From: Candidatus Zixiibacteriota bacterium
GTDB lineage: Bacteria > RBG-13-66-14 > B26-G2 > WVWN01
Direction: 5' to 3'
Assembly: GCA_030613505.1 (NCBI GenBank)
Contig: JAUWLW010000005.1
Coordinates: 19,581 to 83,580, forward strand
DNA: 64,000 nt
The translations under genes and the position numbers were made by a program. Every line of letters starts with the position of its first letter. Positions within the stretch are counted from its first letter, which is position 1. The notes under the pieces were generated by a model, which made no database searches, was not told the DNA's origin, and worked only from the letters and a program-made list of their open reading frames with translations. Of the stretch, positions 20,988-31,583 are shown piece after piece.

Positions 20988-21120
20988 TATAACAAGCGGG
21001 GGCCGGCATTACCCACGAATAGATAAATCTGGGATAGGCTCCCTACCCCGTCATTTTCTACGACCGGGGATAGAATGTCAACGGGCGCACCGCCGAGGGG
21101 TACGAATAAAAGGAGGGACC

Positions 21121-22146
21121 ATGAACTATACAAAAATCTGCGCGGCAGTCCTATCGTTCGCGGTTTTGACGATATGCTGCGGCGAAGAGGAAACTACCAC
21201 GCCCGAGCTGGGGGCGTGGACTTTTTTCGCGCCGCCGTACAAAGGCGCCTGGAACCATTGCGACGTCCAACCGGACGGTATTTTCTGGGGTGCGGTACGA
21301 CTTGACGGCTCAGGCCGCGCCGCAATCGTGCGCTTCGACGGCGCGTCCTGGTCCAAAAGAGAATTCGAACCGTCGGTTACGGAAGCGTTGAACGCGGTCC
21401 TGATGTTCGCCGACGGCTCGGGATGGGCGTGCGGCAATAACGGCGCGCTGTTGGAACGCCGCGACGGCGAGTGGGAGTTGCACCGGCCTTACGACGACGT
21501 AGATTACTACTACCTTAGCGCGACAAGCTCCGCCCGCGTATGGGCGGTCGGCCAAGCGACCGTATATCCACGGAGCTATTTGCCGGTAATACTTTACTAC
21601 GAAGGTGGCCGGTGGCACGAAGCCGCCAAACCGTCGGGTTATACAAGCTTCGGGCCGGTGGTCATTACGCCTAGCGGCGGGTACCTCGTAGCGCGCCGGA
21701 GCGAAGGCGACGAAATACTGCGCCTTTCCGGGAAGACGTGGGGGCAACCGGTAACGCTCGAGAGATCTCTCCGCTTATACGGCCTCGCGGCCGCCGGCGG
21801 CTATGCCTTCGCGGTAGGAGAGGAAAGGCCGAGCTCCGTAAAGCGCGGGGCGGTATTTCAGTTAACCCCGAGCGTCCGCGACATAACGCCCAACGTCCCT
21901 TCGCCCGCCGACTACTACTACCGCGCGGCGTACGCTACTCCCGACGGACGCCTGTGGGTATCGGCGGCCCCGTACGGGCCCGGCGGTCGCGACTATAAAC
22001 TACTTTACTGGGACGGCGACGCCTGGTACGAAGCCGCGGTAACCAACCGAACGGGGATTACGACGCGCGTCTTCGAGTTCGGCTTCGCAACCGGCGCGGG
22101 GTGGGCCGTCGGCGGCGAAACGTACGCTCGATACCAGGAACCGTAA
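21121..22146 (+). CDS. Lipoprotein, beta-propeller-like (tandem paralogue 2)
   Basis: Lipobox LTICCGEEETTTP; co-linear with 19846..20868. Confidence 0.7.
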   Translation: MNYTKICAAVLSFAVLTICCGEEETTTPELGAWTFFAPPYKGAWNHCDVQPDGIFWGAVRLDGSGRAAIVRFDGASWSKREFEPSVTEALNAVLMFADGSGWACGNNGALLERRDGEWELHRPYDDVDYYYLSATSSARVWAVGQATVYPRSYLPVILYYEGGRWHEAAKPSGYTSFGPVVITPSGGYLVARRSEGDEILRLSGKTWGQPVTLERSLRLYGLAAAGGYAFAVGEERPSSVKRGAVFQLTPSVRDITPNVPSPADYYYRAAYATPDGRLWVSAAPYGPGGRDYKLLYWDGDAWYEAAVTNRTGITTRVFEFGFATGAGWAVGGETYARYQEP

Positions 22147-22153
22147 ATGCGAA

Positions 22154-22178
22154 AGCCGGCCTTAAGGCCGGCTTTTTT
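22154..22178 (+). terminator. Intrinsic terminator, identical palindrome to 20882..20906
   Basis: AGCCGGCCTTAAGGCCGGCTTTTTT. Confidence 0.88.
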
Positions 22179-22626
22179 ATTTGGCGTAATCGCCCTCGAT
22201 AGCTTTTATCTTGTCCACCCTTCGGGCGTGGCGGCCGCCCTCGAACGGCGTCTCGAGCCAAACGGCCAGCATCTCCCGGGCGTAATGGAAACCCGTCTGG
22301 TCTCCCGAGAGGACCAGGACGTTGGCGTCGTTGTCGGCGCGCGTCAGCCGGGCCATGTAGACGGTCCAACATAGCGCCGCGCGGACGCCGGGCACCTTAT
22401 TGGCCGCCATCGACATGCCGAGGCCGGTGGCGCACACCAGGACGCCGCGCTCGGCCTCGCCCCGCGCCACCGCCTCCGCCGCGGCCCGGCCGAAGTCCAC
22501 GTAGTCGCACGACTCCTCGCCGTCGGTGCCGAAGTCGACGACGTCATGACCCATCTCCGCGGCGACGCCCTTCAAGTACTCTTTCAGCGGGTAGCCGCGG
22601 TGGTCGGCCGCGAAAGCTATCTTCAT
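22177..22626 (-). CDS. rpiB: Ribose-5-phosphate isomerase B
   Basis: [44 protein letters not shown]; start revised to 22626. Confidence 0.93.
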   Translation of the reverse strand: MKIAFAADHRGYPLKEYLKGVAAEMGHDVVDFGTDGEESCDYVDFGRAAAEAVARGEAERGVLVCATGLGMSMAANKVPGVRAALCWTVYMARLTRADNDANVLVLSGDQTGFHYAREMLAVWLETPFEGGRHARRVDKIKAIEGDYAK

Positions 22627-23909
22627 GCCGCCATACCCCGTTTCTTCGCCTCCTCGACGTAGCGCGCTTTCATCTCGGCATACAGCGGGAAGCGCTCGCA
22701 CAGCTCGCGCACCTCTTCGCGTACCTCCGCGACGACGACATCGTTCTCAATATCCTTCAGGACGCGAGCGATCATGTCGCCGATGGCCTCCATCTCCGGC
22801 TCCTTCATGCCGCGCGTCGTCAGCGCCGGCGTCCCGATGCGGATGCCGGAGGTAACGAACGGTTTCTGCGGGTCGAAGGGGATGGTGTTCTTGTTTACGG
22901 TGATGCCGGCGTCCTCCAGCCGCTTCTCGGCCACCTTGCCCGTCAGCTCGACCGGCCTGAGGTCCACCAGCATGAGGTGGGTGTCCGTTCCGCCGGAGAC
23001 GATGCGCAGGCCGTTTTCGGCCAGGCGCGCCGCCAGCGCCGCGGCGTTGGCCACGATCTGCTTTTGGTAATCCTTGAACTCGGGCTTCAGCGCCTCGGCC
23101 AGACACACCGCCTTGGCCGCGATGACGTGCATCAGCGGGCCGCCCTGAATACCCGGGAAGACGACGCGGTCGAGGTCCTTGGCCAGCTCCTCCCGGCACA
23201 TGATCATCCCGGCCCGGGGGCCACGCAGCGTCTTGTGGGTGGTGGTGGTTACGTAGTCGGCTATCCCCACCGGCGTGGGGTGGAGGCCGGTCGCGACCAG
23301 CCCCGCGATGTGGGCAATGTCCGCGACCATCACCGCGCCGACCTCGTCGCAGATCTCGCGGAACTTCGTGAAGTCTAGGATGCGCGGATAGGCGCTGGCG
23401 CCCACCATGACGAGCTTGGGCTTATGTTCGTGCGCCAGCTTGCGCAGCGCGTCGAAGTCGACGGTCTCGTCGTCCTCGCGCACGCCGTACTGGACGACGT
23501 TGAAGTATTTGCCCGAGAAGTTAATGGGGTGGCCGTGGCTCAGGTGGCCGCCGTGGCTGAGGTTCATCCCCAGCATGGTGTCGCCCGGCTCCATCACGGT
23601 GAAGTAAACGGCCATGTTGGCCTGGGTGCCGCAGTGAGGCTGGGCGTTCACGTGCTCGGCGCCGAAGAGTTCCTTGGCGCGCTCGATAGCGAGCGACTCG
23701 CCGACGTCGACGTACTGGCAGCCGCCGTAGTAGCGGCGCCCCGGGTAACCCTCGGCGTACTTGTTAGTCATTACGGAGCCGACGGTTTCGAGCACGGCCT
23801 CACTCACGAAGTTTTCGCTGGCGATAAGCTCCAGCGTTTCGCTCTGGCGCCGTATTTCCCCCAGGACCGCCGCGGCCACTTCCGGATCGGTTTCCCATAA
23901 GTGACTCAT
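22623..23909 (-). CDS. glyA: Serine hydroxymethyltransferase
   Basis: [50 protein letters not shown]; start revised to 23909. Confidence 0.97.
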   Translation of the reverse strand: MSHLWETDPEVAAAVLGEIRRQSETLELIASENFVSEAVLETVGSVMTNKYAEGYPGRRYYGGCQYVDVGESLAIERAKELFGAEHVNAQPHCGTQANMAVYFTVMEPGDTMLGMNLSHGGHLSHGHPINFSGKYFNVVQYGVREDDETVDFDALRKLAHEHKPKLVMVGASAYPRILDFTKFREICDEVGAVMVADIAHIAGLVATGLHPTPVGIADYVTTTTHKTLRGPRAGMIMCREELAKDLDRVVFPGIQGGPLMHVIAAKAVCLAEALKPEFKDYQKQIVANAAALAARLAENGLRIVSGGTDTHLMLVDLRPVELTGKVAEKRLEDAGITVNKNTIPFDPQKPFVTSGIRIGTPALTTRGMKEPEMEAIGDMIARVLKDIENDVVVAEVREEVRELCERFPLYAEMKARYVEEAKKRGMAA

Positions 23910-23938
23910 ATTTAAACCTCCGACTGCTACCTCTCGTA

Positions 23939-23967
23939 AAAATAACACCGGCCCGTAGGCAAGTCAA
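23939..23967 (-). promoter_or_regulatory. Sigma70-type promoter upstream of glyA-rpiB
   Basis: Minus strand TTGACT-17 bp-TATTTT. Confidence 0.45.
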
Positions 23968-24056
23968 TCCTAATCCAGGACGGGATACGTGTAGCACGGC
24001 GCCGCCTAAACCTACTTATAAATTTAGAACACTTGCCAACAATTCAAAATTTCAGC

Positions 24057-24085
24057 TTGATTTTGATGGAGGCCGGCGTTATAAT
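24057..24085 (+). promoter_or_regulatory. Sigma70-type promoter upstream of the PorV-like gene
   Basis: TTGATT-17 bp-TATAAT. Confidence 0.5.
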
Positions 24086-24108
24086 GCGAAATGTAAGGGG
24101 GTTACGAA

Positions 24109-25098
24109 GTGAGAAAATTAACGATAATAATTACCGCGATTACAATAATGGCCGCCGTGCCCGCTCGGAGCGAGACGAGGGACACAGCCCAATTTATATG
24201 GCTCTATATCGAACCAGGCTCCCGGCCCGGCGGCCTGGGCAAGGCGTTCACGGGTTTAGCCGACGACGTAAACGCCTCGTTCTACAACCCGGGCGGCCTG
24301 GCGCTGCTAGAAAAGAACGGTATTACCGTGATGCACGAGCCCCGCGGCACCGGAGACCTTAAGGACATCTTCTACGACTACGCCGCGTTCGCGCACCGCG
24401 CCGGCAAATACGGCACGCTGTGCTTCGACATAATATACAGCGACGCCGGCAAAAGCGACATAACCGACCCCGAAGGCCGGAAAATTGGAGTTATGCACAG
24501 TTACGGCGCGGCGCCGTCTCTCTATTGGAGTTATCCTGTCCTGAAAGACCTCGGCGTGGGCGTCGGCCTGACGTACGCGTACCAGCACCTCACGGACCTT
24601 CCCGGCGGCGTTGACCAGCAGCTGCTGTTCAACGGCGGCGTCCTTTATAAAACGCCCCTCAAGGGCCTTTCCGGCGGCTTGGCCTTCAACAACCTCGGCA
24701 CAAACAAAACCGGCACGCGGGTGACCGAGGAGAAAGAAGAAATCGAAGCCAGTTGGGCGCCCCCGCGTACGATGCGGCTGGGGCTGGCCTACAAAGTGTT
24801 CTCGAGCGACCTCAACGACCTCACCGTCGCCGCCGACGGCTCGAAGCTCTTGATGAACCTCGACGACGGCCTGAGCGAGGAGTTCGGCCAGGCGGTATAT
24901 TCCGGCGGCGCCGAATACACGTACGCCAAGATGGTCGCCGTACGGGCCGGGTACTACCGCGACAGGTGGGGCGAAATCAAAGGATTAGCCTTGGGTTTCG
25001 GCTTCGCGTATAAAAGCCTCAGCTTCGACTACGCCCGCGTCCCGGAGGGCGAGCTCTTCGGCGACCGGCACCGCTTCGCCGTCGGGTACATCTTTTAA
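24109..25098 (+). CDS. PorV/PorQ-family outer-membrane protein
   Basis: GTG start; IEPGSRPGGLGKAFTGLADDVNASFYNPGGLALLEKNGITVMHEP. Confidence 0.8.
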   Translation: MRKLTIIITAITIMAAVPARSETRDTAQFIWLYIEPGSRPGGLGKAFTGLADDVNASFYNPGGLALLEKNGITVMHEPRGTGDLKDIFYDYAAFAHRAGKYGTLCFDIIYSDAGKSDITDPEGRKIGVMHSYGAAPSLYWSYPVLKDLGVGVGLTYAYQHLTDLPGGVDQQLLFNGGVLYKTPLKGLSGGLAFNNLGTNKTGTRVTEEKEEIEASWAPPRTMRLGLAYKVFSSDLNDLTVAADGSKLLMNLDDGLSEEFGQAVYSGGAEYTYAKMVAVRAGYYRDRWGEIKGLALGFGFAYKSLSFDYARVPEGELFGDRHRFAVGYIF

Positions 25099-25113
25099 AG
25101 CGCGGAAATACGC

Positions 25114-26148
25114 GTGGCCCACCCGAAGCCCATCTTCGAAAAGAAAAAAGCCGTCGTCACCGCAGCCGTGGCGGCGGCTTTAACGTCGCCGGCCGCGGCG
25201 GTGATAATCGGCGGCGGCGAACTCGCCACCGTACCCGAGGGTTTCAAGGCGGTCGCCGTCGTGGGCGAGGCCGGCCGCGGCGACGGCCAGTTCAACGAAC
25301 CCACCGCGGTCGCCTTTGACGGCGCGCGTCGCCTCTACGTCGTCGACAGCCGCAACGTACGGCTCGAGCGCTTCTTCTCCCAGGGCGACTTCGACATGGC
25401 TTTCGGCCGCTTCGGGTGGAAGGGCGAGGGGCTCGTTTCGCCGCACGGCATCGCGGCCGACCAGGAACTTTACGTATACGTAAGCGACCGCGAGCGCGGC
25501 CTGATCCACCAGTACGACATCTACGGCAAATATCTCAAATCGTACGGCCAGACGCAGAAGATAGCGACGTGGTTCGAACGGCCCGCCGGCCTCGCCGTCG
25601 ACAAGCTCGGCAACCTGTGGGTCGCGGATACCGGCAACCACAAGGTCAAACGCATTAACCTCCTGGGCGAAATCACGTTGGAAGTGGGCTACTACGGCTC
25701 GGGACCGGGGAAACTCAACCTCCCCGCCGACGTCGCGGTAGACGAAAGCGGCGGCGTCGTCGTAGCCGACGCCGGGAACTCGCGGCTGCAGCGCTTCGAC
25801 CGCTTCGGCAACCCCGTTGCCGTGATCACCGGGGGCGGCGGCGAGCAACTGCGCAACCCTTCCGGCGTTTGCCTCGACCGCTTCGGCAACATATTCGCGT
25901 CGGACACCGGAAACGACCGCCTCGTGGCGTTCGACGCCGACGGCCGGTACCTGTGCGAATACGGGAAACTGGGCCGCGGTAAAAAGGACTTCAACCACCC
26001 GGTAGGCCTTTGCTTCGGCGAGGGCGGCAAATTATATGTAGCGGATACCTACAATAACGTAATAAAAGTATTGGAAGTACAATACCGCCTCCCGGACCGC
26101 GTCGAGAAGCCGCCGCGGCTCCCGGCGCCGGCGCCGAACGAAAGGTAA
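25114..26148 (+). CDS. NHL-repeat (beta-propeller) protein
   Basis: Repeats such as FNEPTAVAFDGARRLYVVDSRNVRLERF and LRNPSGVCLDRFGNIFASDTGNDRLVAFD. Confidence 0.82.
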   Translation: MAHPKPIFEKKKAVVTAAVAAALTSPAAAVIIGGGELATVPEGFKAVAVVGEAGRGDGQFNEPTAVAFDGARRLYVVDSRNVRLERFFSQGDFDMAFGRFGWKGEGLVSPHGIAADQELYVYVSDRERGLIHQYDIYGKYLKSYGQTQKIATWFERPAGLAVDKLGNLWVADTGNHKVKRINLLGEITLEVGYYGSGPGKLNLPADVAVDESGGVVVADAGNSRLQRFDRFGNPVAVITGGGGEQLRNPSGVCLDRFGNIFASDTGNDRLVAFDADGRYLCEYGKLGRGKKDFNHPVGLCFGEGGKLYVADTYNNVIKVLEVQYRLPDRVEKPPRLPAPAPNER

Positions 26149-26217
26149 ACCCCGAAAACCGCCTGCGGCCGCGGCCCTACCAGCGCCAGTACCCCCGGGA
26201 GGGGGCGTTTTTATATA

Positions 26218-29200
26218 ATGGCAGGACTTTCCCGAAGACGACTTCTGCTTACGGCCGGCCTATTGGCGGCGGCCGGGTTGGGCGCCCCGCTCGGCGCGGC
26301 CGAGGAGCCGCGGTGGCACGAAACGCTCGCCGCGGCGCGGGAATCTTTCCGGATACCGGAGCTCGCACCCGGCGCCGATTACAAGCTGCCGCATAAGTTC
26401 CTCTTCGCCGATTCCGAAACGGTGCGCGTCGGCGGCGACGTTTGGGAGAGGGGCCGCGACTACCGCCTCGACTACGACGCCGGCACCTTAACCGTCCTCG
26501 CGGCGCCGCCGTACGCCGGGCCGATGGTCGTCGAGTACGAGTACCTGCCGTTCCTGCAGACCGAAGACTATCGCGCCGCGCTCGAGGGGGAGAGCGAGGC
26601 CGAGGCGTTGGAGCGCATCGAGGAGGCGGCGGCCGCGTCCTCCGAGCTGGATGTGACCGGCTCCAAGACCTTTACCGTTACCGCCGGCAACGTGGAGGGG
26701 ACCGACTTCAACCAATCCCTCCGCCTCTCCATCCGGGGAAACGTCGGCGACGTGAAGATAACCGGCGAGATCTCGGACCAAGACTTACCGCTGGAGGAAG
26801 GGGGCGCCACCAAGGAAATCGCAGCCGTGGACAAAATATTCGTCCGCGTGGAAGGGCGCCACCTGGCGGGGACCTTCGGCGACTACGACGCCGCGATCGG
26901 CGGCCGGCGTTTCGCGGACTACCAACGACGCCTTACGGGCATCAAAGGCGAAGCCTTCCACCCCACCTGGGGTGTCGACGCCTACGGCGCCCGGGCCCGC
27001 GGCCGCTTCGCGACCAACGAGTTCTACGGCGTCGACGGCATCCAGGGCCCGTACCAACTCTCCGCCCGCGACGACGACGAAATTATCGTACTTCCGGGAA
27101 CCGAAACCGTATGGTTGAACGGCTCGAAGCTCAAAGAGGGCGAGAACAACGATTACGTCGTCGACTACGACTTCGCGACCATAACCTTCACCGTCCGCCG
27201 CCCCATCTCGGCCGAGGACCGCGTCGTCGTCGACTTCCAATATACCACCGAAGAGTACGAGCGCAACTTCTTCGGCGGCGAAGCCGCAGGACACTTCGCC
27301 GGCGACGCCGTCAGCGTGGGCGCGCTGTACTTGCACGAGGAGGACAATCGCGCCCGCGCCTTCTTCGGCCTCGACGATTATTACCGCAAATTGCTGGAGG
27401 GAGCCGGCGACGACCAGGAGAGCGCGCGGGTGGTCGCGAAGGACGAAAACGGCGAGATAATTTACGAGTACGTCGGCGAGGGCCAGGGGGAATATACGCG
27501 CCAATGGGACCCGGTGGAAGGTAAATACGTATACCTCTACGTCGGCCCGGGCAACGGCGACTACATGCCCAGGATGATCCTGCTTCCCTTCCCGAAGCGC
27601 CAAAGCCTCTTCGACGTAAACGCCGTCATCGCGCCGGCGCGCATTATCACCGTCGAGGCCGAGGGCGCGACCAGCGACTTCGACGCCAATACTTTCTCGG
27701 CGGTAAGTGACCGCGACAACGGCGGCCTGGCCGGCTCCGCCGCGGCCGCCGTCCGGCTGGACGCGCTCGAGCCCCTCGAACCCGTGGGCGAGCTCGAAGT
27801 CCGGCACGTCGTCGAGCGGAGAGACACCCGCTTCCGGAACCTGGGCCGCGAGGACGACGTCGCGTTCCTGCAACGATGGGACCTCGACGACGAGGTCGCG
27901 GGCCTCGCCAGCCCGCCGGGCTTCAAGCTTTACGAGACGACGGTTACCGAGCGTCCCGTACCGTCGCTCACGGTATCCGGAACGTACGGCGCTATTCGCC
28001 AACAGTACGTGGGCCTTTCGGCGAGCGGTTATTCGGAACAGCGGGGTAAAAGGGCCGCGGCCTCGCTGAGTTGGGAACCCGAACGCTGGCCGCACGTCGC
28101 GTACGACTTCAACCACGTGCGCCGTCGCGGCCAGCGGTATACCGGAGCGCTCGAGCCCGACGACGAATCGGCGGCAAAAAGCGCATTCTCCGACGACGAG
28201 AATACGCGGCGCGAACAGAGCGGCGAGGTCTCGTACTCCGTCTGGCGGCTCAGCCCGTACGTACGCGTCTACGACAAGAAGCGACGCGCCGATTACGAAA
28301 TAGACGGCGCCCCCGACGAGGGGACGCTCGAGCAAGAGCTCGAAGTCGGAACCGGCGTGCGGCCCGCGGCGGGATGGAACGTCCGGTTCGGCCACACCGC
28401 GGGCCGCGGCGAATTGGTCGAAGACCAAGCTTACGTCCCCCACTACCGCAAGAACGAAGAGCACGTCGCTACCACGTACGACGCCCCCGGTTTAATCGAT
28501 CTCAGCGCCGAGTACACCAAAATAATAAAGGATTTCGCCTCCGCCGACGAGGCCGACGTCGACTCCGACCTGGCGCTGCTCGAGCTTTACTACACGCCGC
28601 TGGAGCGCGCGCTGGCGCTGAGGACGCGCTACGAGCTCAACAGCGTCCGGGAACTCGAGCGCGAAGAGATATTCGAGTTCGCACGCGACGGCGACGGCGA
28701 CTACCGCCGCGAAGTCGATCCCAAGAACCCGAACCGCTACGTCTACATCTACGACCCGGACGACCCGGAAGCCATTTACATAAAGAGGTACAGATATACC
28801 GGCCTGGCGTACCGCGCCCTCAAGCCGGACCTCACCGTCAGCCTCGCCCTACTCCCCTACCGCTTCAACGACGTGCGCGGCCGAGACACCGAGCGCAACC
28901 CGTGGCTGGACGCCGCGGCCGCGGACCTATACGTCCACGCTCGGAACAGCTCTACGTCGCCGCGGCGCTTCGCAGTCGCCACCCTCCAAGACCTCCTGGC
29001 CGCGGACGCCCTCGACAGCAGCCTGGAACAACGTTACACCCTTAATCTATTGCCCGTCAACCGGCGGCTCACGGGCCGGGCGCGCTACTCGGTCAAGGAT
29101 GACCTCGACCGAACCGTCGCTTCGCGCCAACGTCGGCGGTGGCGGACGTCGCGCTACGGCGAAGTCGTCGCCGAGCCGGTACCGCGGCTCACGGTCCAGG

Positions 29201-29667
29201 CCGACGTCGACCGCGTCCGGGAATGGGAATCGGTAACGGAGGAGAACGTGCCCCGCCCCGAGAACACGAAAGCGTTGGAGATGATATACGGCCTGGAACC
29301 CACCTACAGCCTAACGTCCCGGCTCGACCTCAAGGCTCGCGGCGAGGTCTCCCGACGGAACGAGGAATACAACGGCGTTCCCACCCACTTCAAGGGCACG
29401 AGGGTGAAACCGGAGGCCACCTATCGCTTGACGGAATCCGGCGTCGCGAACGCGTGGTACGACCGGACGGAGTACGACGTCTCCGGCTACAGCGGGTCCG
29501 AGACGCTGCTGCTGCGCATCCCGGGAGTAACGCACAAGTGGGAGGCGAGCGTAAATAAGGGCGTAGGCCGATACGTTACGCTGATCTTCACGTACGACGG
29601 CGAGAAAATACCCGACGCGGGAGAGACGCGGCACCGGGGCCGAATAGACTTGAACATATACTTCTAA
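26218..29667 (+). CDS. Large outer-membrane/cell-surface protein (SprA-like/FCB-type architecture tentative)
   Basis: 1149 aa, signal peptide, GTDFNQSLRLSIRGNVGDVKITGEISDQDLP, many aromatic beta-strand segments, C-terminal IDLNIYF. Confidence 0.6.
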   Translation: MAGLSRRRLLLTAGLLAAAGLGAPLGAAEEPRWHETLAAARESFRIPELAPGADYKLPHKFLFADSETVRVGGDVWERGRDYRLDYDAGTLTVLAAPPYAGPMVVEYEYLPFLQTEDYRAALEGESEAEALERIEEAAAASSELDVTGSKTFTVTAGNVEGTDFNQSLRLSIRGNVGDVKITGEISDQDLPLEEGGATKEIAAVDKIFVRVEGRHLAGTFGDYDAAIGGRRFADYQRRLTGIKGEAFHPTWGVDAYGARARGRFATNEFYGVDGIQGPYQLSARDDDEIIVLPGTETVWLNGSKLKEGENNDYVVDYDFATITFTVRRPISAEDRVVVDFQYTTEEYERNFFGGEAAGHFAGDAVSVGALYLHEEDNRARAFFGLDDYYRKLLEGAGDDQESARVVAKDENGEIIYEYVGEGQGEYTRQWDPVEGKYVYLYVGPGNGDYMPRMILLPFPKRQSLFDVNAVIAPARIITVEAEGATSDFDANTFSAVSDRDNGGLAGSAAAAVRLDALEPLEPVGELEVRHVVERRDTRFRNLGREDDVAFLQRWDLDDEVAGLASPPGFKLYETTVTERPVPSLTVSGTYGAIRQQYVGLSASGYSEQRGKRAAASLSWEPERWPHVAYDFNHVRRRGQRYTGALEPDDESAAKSAFSDDENTRREQSGEVSYSVWRLSPYVRVYDKKRRADYEIDGAPDEGTLEQELEVGTGVRPAAGWNVRFGHTAGRGELVEDQAYVPHYRKNEEHVATTYDAPGLIDLSAEYTKIIKDFASADEADVDSDLALLELYYTPLERALALRTRYELNSVRELEREEIFEFARDGDGDYRREVDPKNPNRYVYIYDPDDPEAIYIKRYRYTGLAYRALKPDLTVSLALLPYRFNDVRGRDTERNPWLDAAAADLYVHARNSSTSPRRFAVATLQDLLAADALDSSLEQRYTLNLLPVNRRLTGRARYSVKDDLDRTVASRQRRRWRTSRYGEVVAEPVPRLTVQADVDRVREWESVTEENVPRPENTKALEMIYGLEPTYSLTSRLDLKARGEVSRRNEEYNGVPTHFKGTRVKPEATYRLTESGVANAWYDRTEYDVSGYSGSETLLLRIPGVTHKWEASVNKGVGRYVTLIFTYDGEKIPDAGETRHRGRIDLNIYF

Positions 29668-31532
29668 TGCTAAAGAGTTGGGCCATACTAGTAGTACTCG
29701 CTTCCGCCGCGGCGGCCACGCCGGCGACCGCCCAGTTGGCGGTCGAGGGCAACGTCGCATTCGGCGACGCTGAAATCGAGGCCGCGGCGTATCGGGACGG
29801 CGCCGTCGCCGCCGGCGCCGTGGAGCGGCTCTATCTGCGCGCCGGGTACCTGGACGCGCGCGTCGAGCTGACCGTCGAAGAAGGCGTCCCGCCGACGCTC
29901 GCGATAACGGAGGGAGCGCGGTACCGCGTCGCCGCGCTCGACGTGGACAACGATTCGCCGCTCAGCCGCGACGAAGTAGCCGCGTTCATCCCGTTCGGCC
30001 CGGGAGACGCGCCGTCGCCGCCCGACCTCCGGGACGGGTTGATAGCCCTGTTAGCCGAGTTGGCGGACCGCGGATATCTGCGCGCCGAAGCGGAATACGC
30101 CGTAACCGACGCCGGCGCGGCGCGGGTGGACGTCGCCGTGGCGGTGCGCGCGGGCGAAAAGTACGCCGCGGGCGAGATCCACCTCGTCGGCGTTCGCCGC
30201 CGCGACGAGGAAGCTATACGCGAAAAACTCGAAACCCGGCCCGGTAAACCCTTACACGAGCGGGCCCTGGCGCGCGACCTCCTCACCATAATCGACTACT
30301 ATCGCGAGCGCGGCTATCCCGCGGCCTCGGCCCGTCCCCGCGGCTTCGAGTTCGCCGCGCGCTACAAAGAGATAGACTTCTCCGTAATAGTCGAGCCGGG
30401 CGACAAAGTAACGGTAACGGCCATCGACGTCGTCGGCAACCGCCGCACCCGCGACGGCGTCATCCGACGCGAAATTTTGACCGTCCCCGGCGAACCGTAC
30501 GACATCGAACTACTGCGCAAGAGCGCGCGCCGGATATATAACCTCAAATACTTCGAGGCCGAGCCCGACATCGAGCTGGTCGACGCCGAAGCGGGCCGGC
30601 TACGGGTGACGGTGGTGGAACGGCCTACGTACCGCGTGACGGGCGCGCTGGCGTACGAGCCGCGGCAAAACGAGACGGCCGCGGCCTTGATAGGCGAGAT
30701 GGACGCGCGCCTCGCCAACCTCTTCGGCACCGGCCGGGAACTCGACGCCCGCTACCGCCGGCTGGCCGTCGAATCGACCGACGCCGCGGCGGCGTACTAC
30801 GAGCCGTGGATAGGCGGCGTCGACCTCTTCGCCCAGCCGAGCGGCCTTTACAAAGAACGGGTAACGTACCGGAAGGCGACGGGCGAGCTCGCCCTCGGTA
30901 CCCATCCCCTCGTGGACTTGACGGTGGCCGCCGGCGGCGGTTTCGACCGGGTGTGGAAGGAAAACGCGAGCCGGAAGTACAAAGTCTTCACGTGGGCGAC
31001 GTACGACAGCCGGGATTACTTCGACAACCCGCGGCGGGGTTGGCAAGCGTACGGCCGCGTGGAGCTCGGCGTCAAGGAATACCTGGCCGACGGCTTCCGG
31101 GAGCGGGTGCCGCGGCTGGAGCTCGACGCGTGGCGGTTTTGGCCCACGACTCGCAACCAGGTCCTGGCGACGCGCGGCCGCGCCCAGGGCTTCGTCTCGC
31201 AGCGGACGAGTCTGGACGAAGTTTTCCCGTTGGGCGGATACGCCGACCTCCGCGGCTTCAAAGAGGAGCAGTTCCTAACGGACCGCCACGTCCTCGCGAC
31301 CGTCGAGTATCGCTTCTTGGCCGGCCGCGGCAGCAGGCTGTTCCTCTTCGTCGACTCGGCCTATCGGCACCTCAAAACCGAACAGACGTTCGACGAGGGT
31401 TTCAACGTGGGCTACGGGGCCGGCTTCCGGGCGGCGACGGCCGTCGGAACGTACGGCGTAGATTACGGCCTAGCCGCCGGCGACAACCCCCTCGACGGTA
31501 AAATCCACGTCTCCATAACGCAGGAGTTTTAA
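29667..31532 (+). CDS. Omp85/BamA-TamA-family outer-membrane protein
   Basis: POTRA-like repeats (VTAIDVVGNRRTRDGVIRREILTVPGEPYDIELLRKSARRIYNLKYF) and barrel with FPLGGYADLRGF. Confidence 0.85.
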   Translation: MLKSWAILVVLASAAAATPATAQLAVEGNVAFGDAEIEAAAYRDGAVAAGAVERLYLRAGYLDARVELTVEEGVPPTLAITEGARYRVAALDVDNDSPLSRDEVAAFIPFGPGDAPSPPDLRDGLIALLAELADRGYLRAEAEYAVTDAGAARVDVAVAVRAGEKYAAGEIHLVGVRRRDEEAIREKLETRPGKPLHERALARDLLTIIDYYRERGYPAASARPRGFEFAARYKEIDFSVIVEPGDKVTVTAIDVVGNRRTRDGVIRREILTVPGEPYDIELLRKSARRIYNLKYFEAEPDIELVDAEAGRLRVTVVERPTYRVTGALAYEPRQNETAAALIGEMDARLANLFGTGRELDARYRRLAVESTDAAAAYYEPWIGGVDLFAQPSGLYKERVTYRKATGELALGTHPLVDLTVAAGGGFDRVWKENASRKYKVFTWATYDSRDYFDNPRRGWQAYGRVELGVKEYLADGFRERVPRLELDAWRFWPTTRNQVLATRGRAQGFVSQRTSLDEVFPLGGYADLRGFKEEQFLTDRHVLATVEYRFLAGRGSRLFLFVDSAYRHLKTEQTFDEGFNVGYGAGFRAATAVGTYGVDYGLAAGDNPLDGKIHVSITQEF

Positions 31533-31583
31533 CCGTCGAAAGGCCTTGTCGGCAGGTGTTTCATTTCTTAATATTCAAGCGTA

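Noticed and set aside
26785-28464. 559-aa minus-strand ORF
   Set aside because: Antisense shadow of the 1149-aa outer-membrane gene; low-complexity, no family signature. High GC at third positions makes such ORFs common here.
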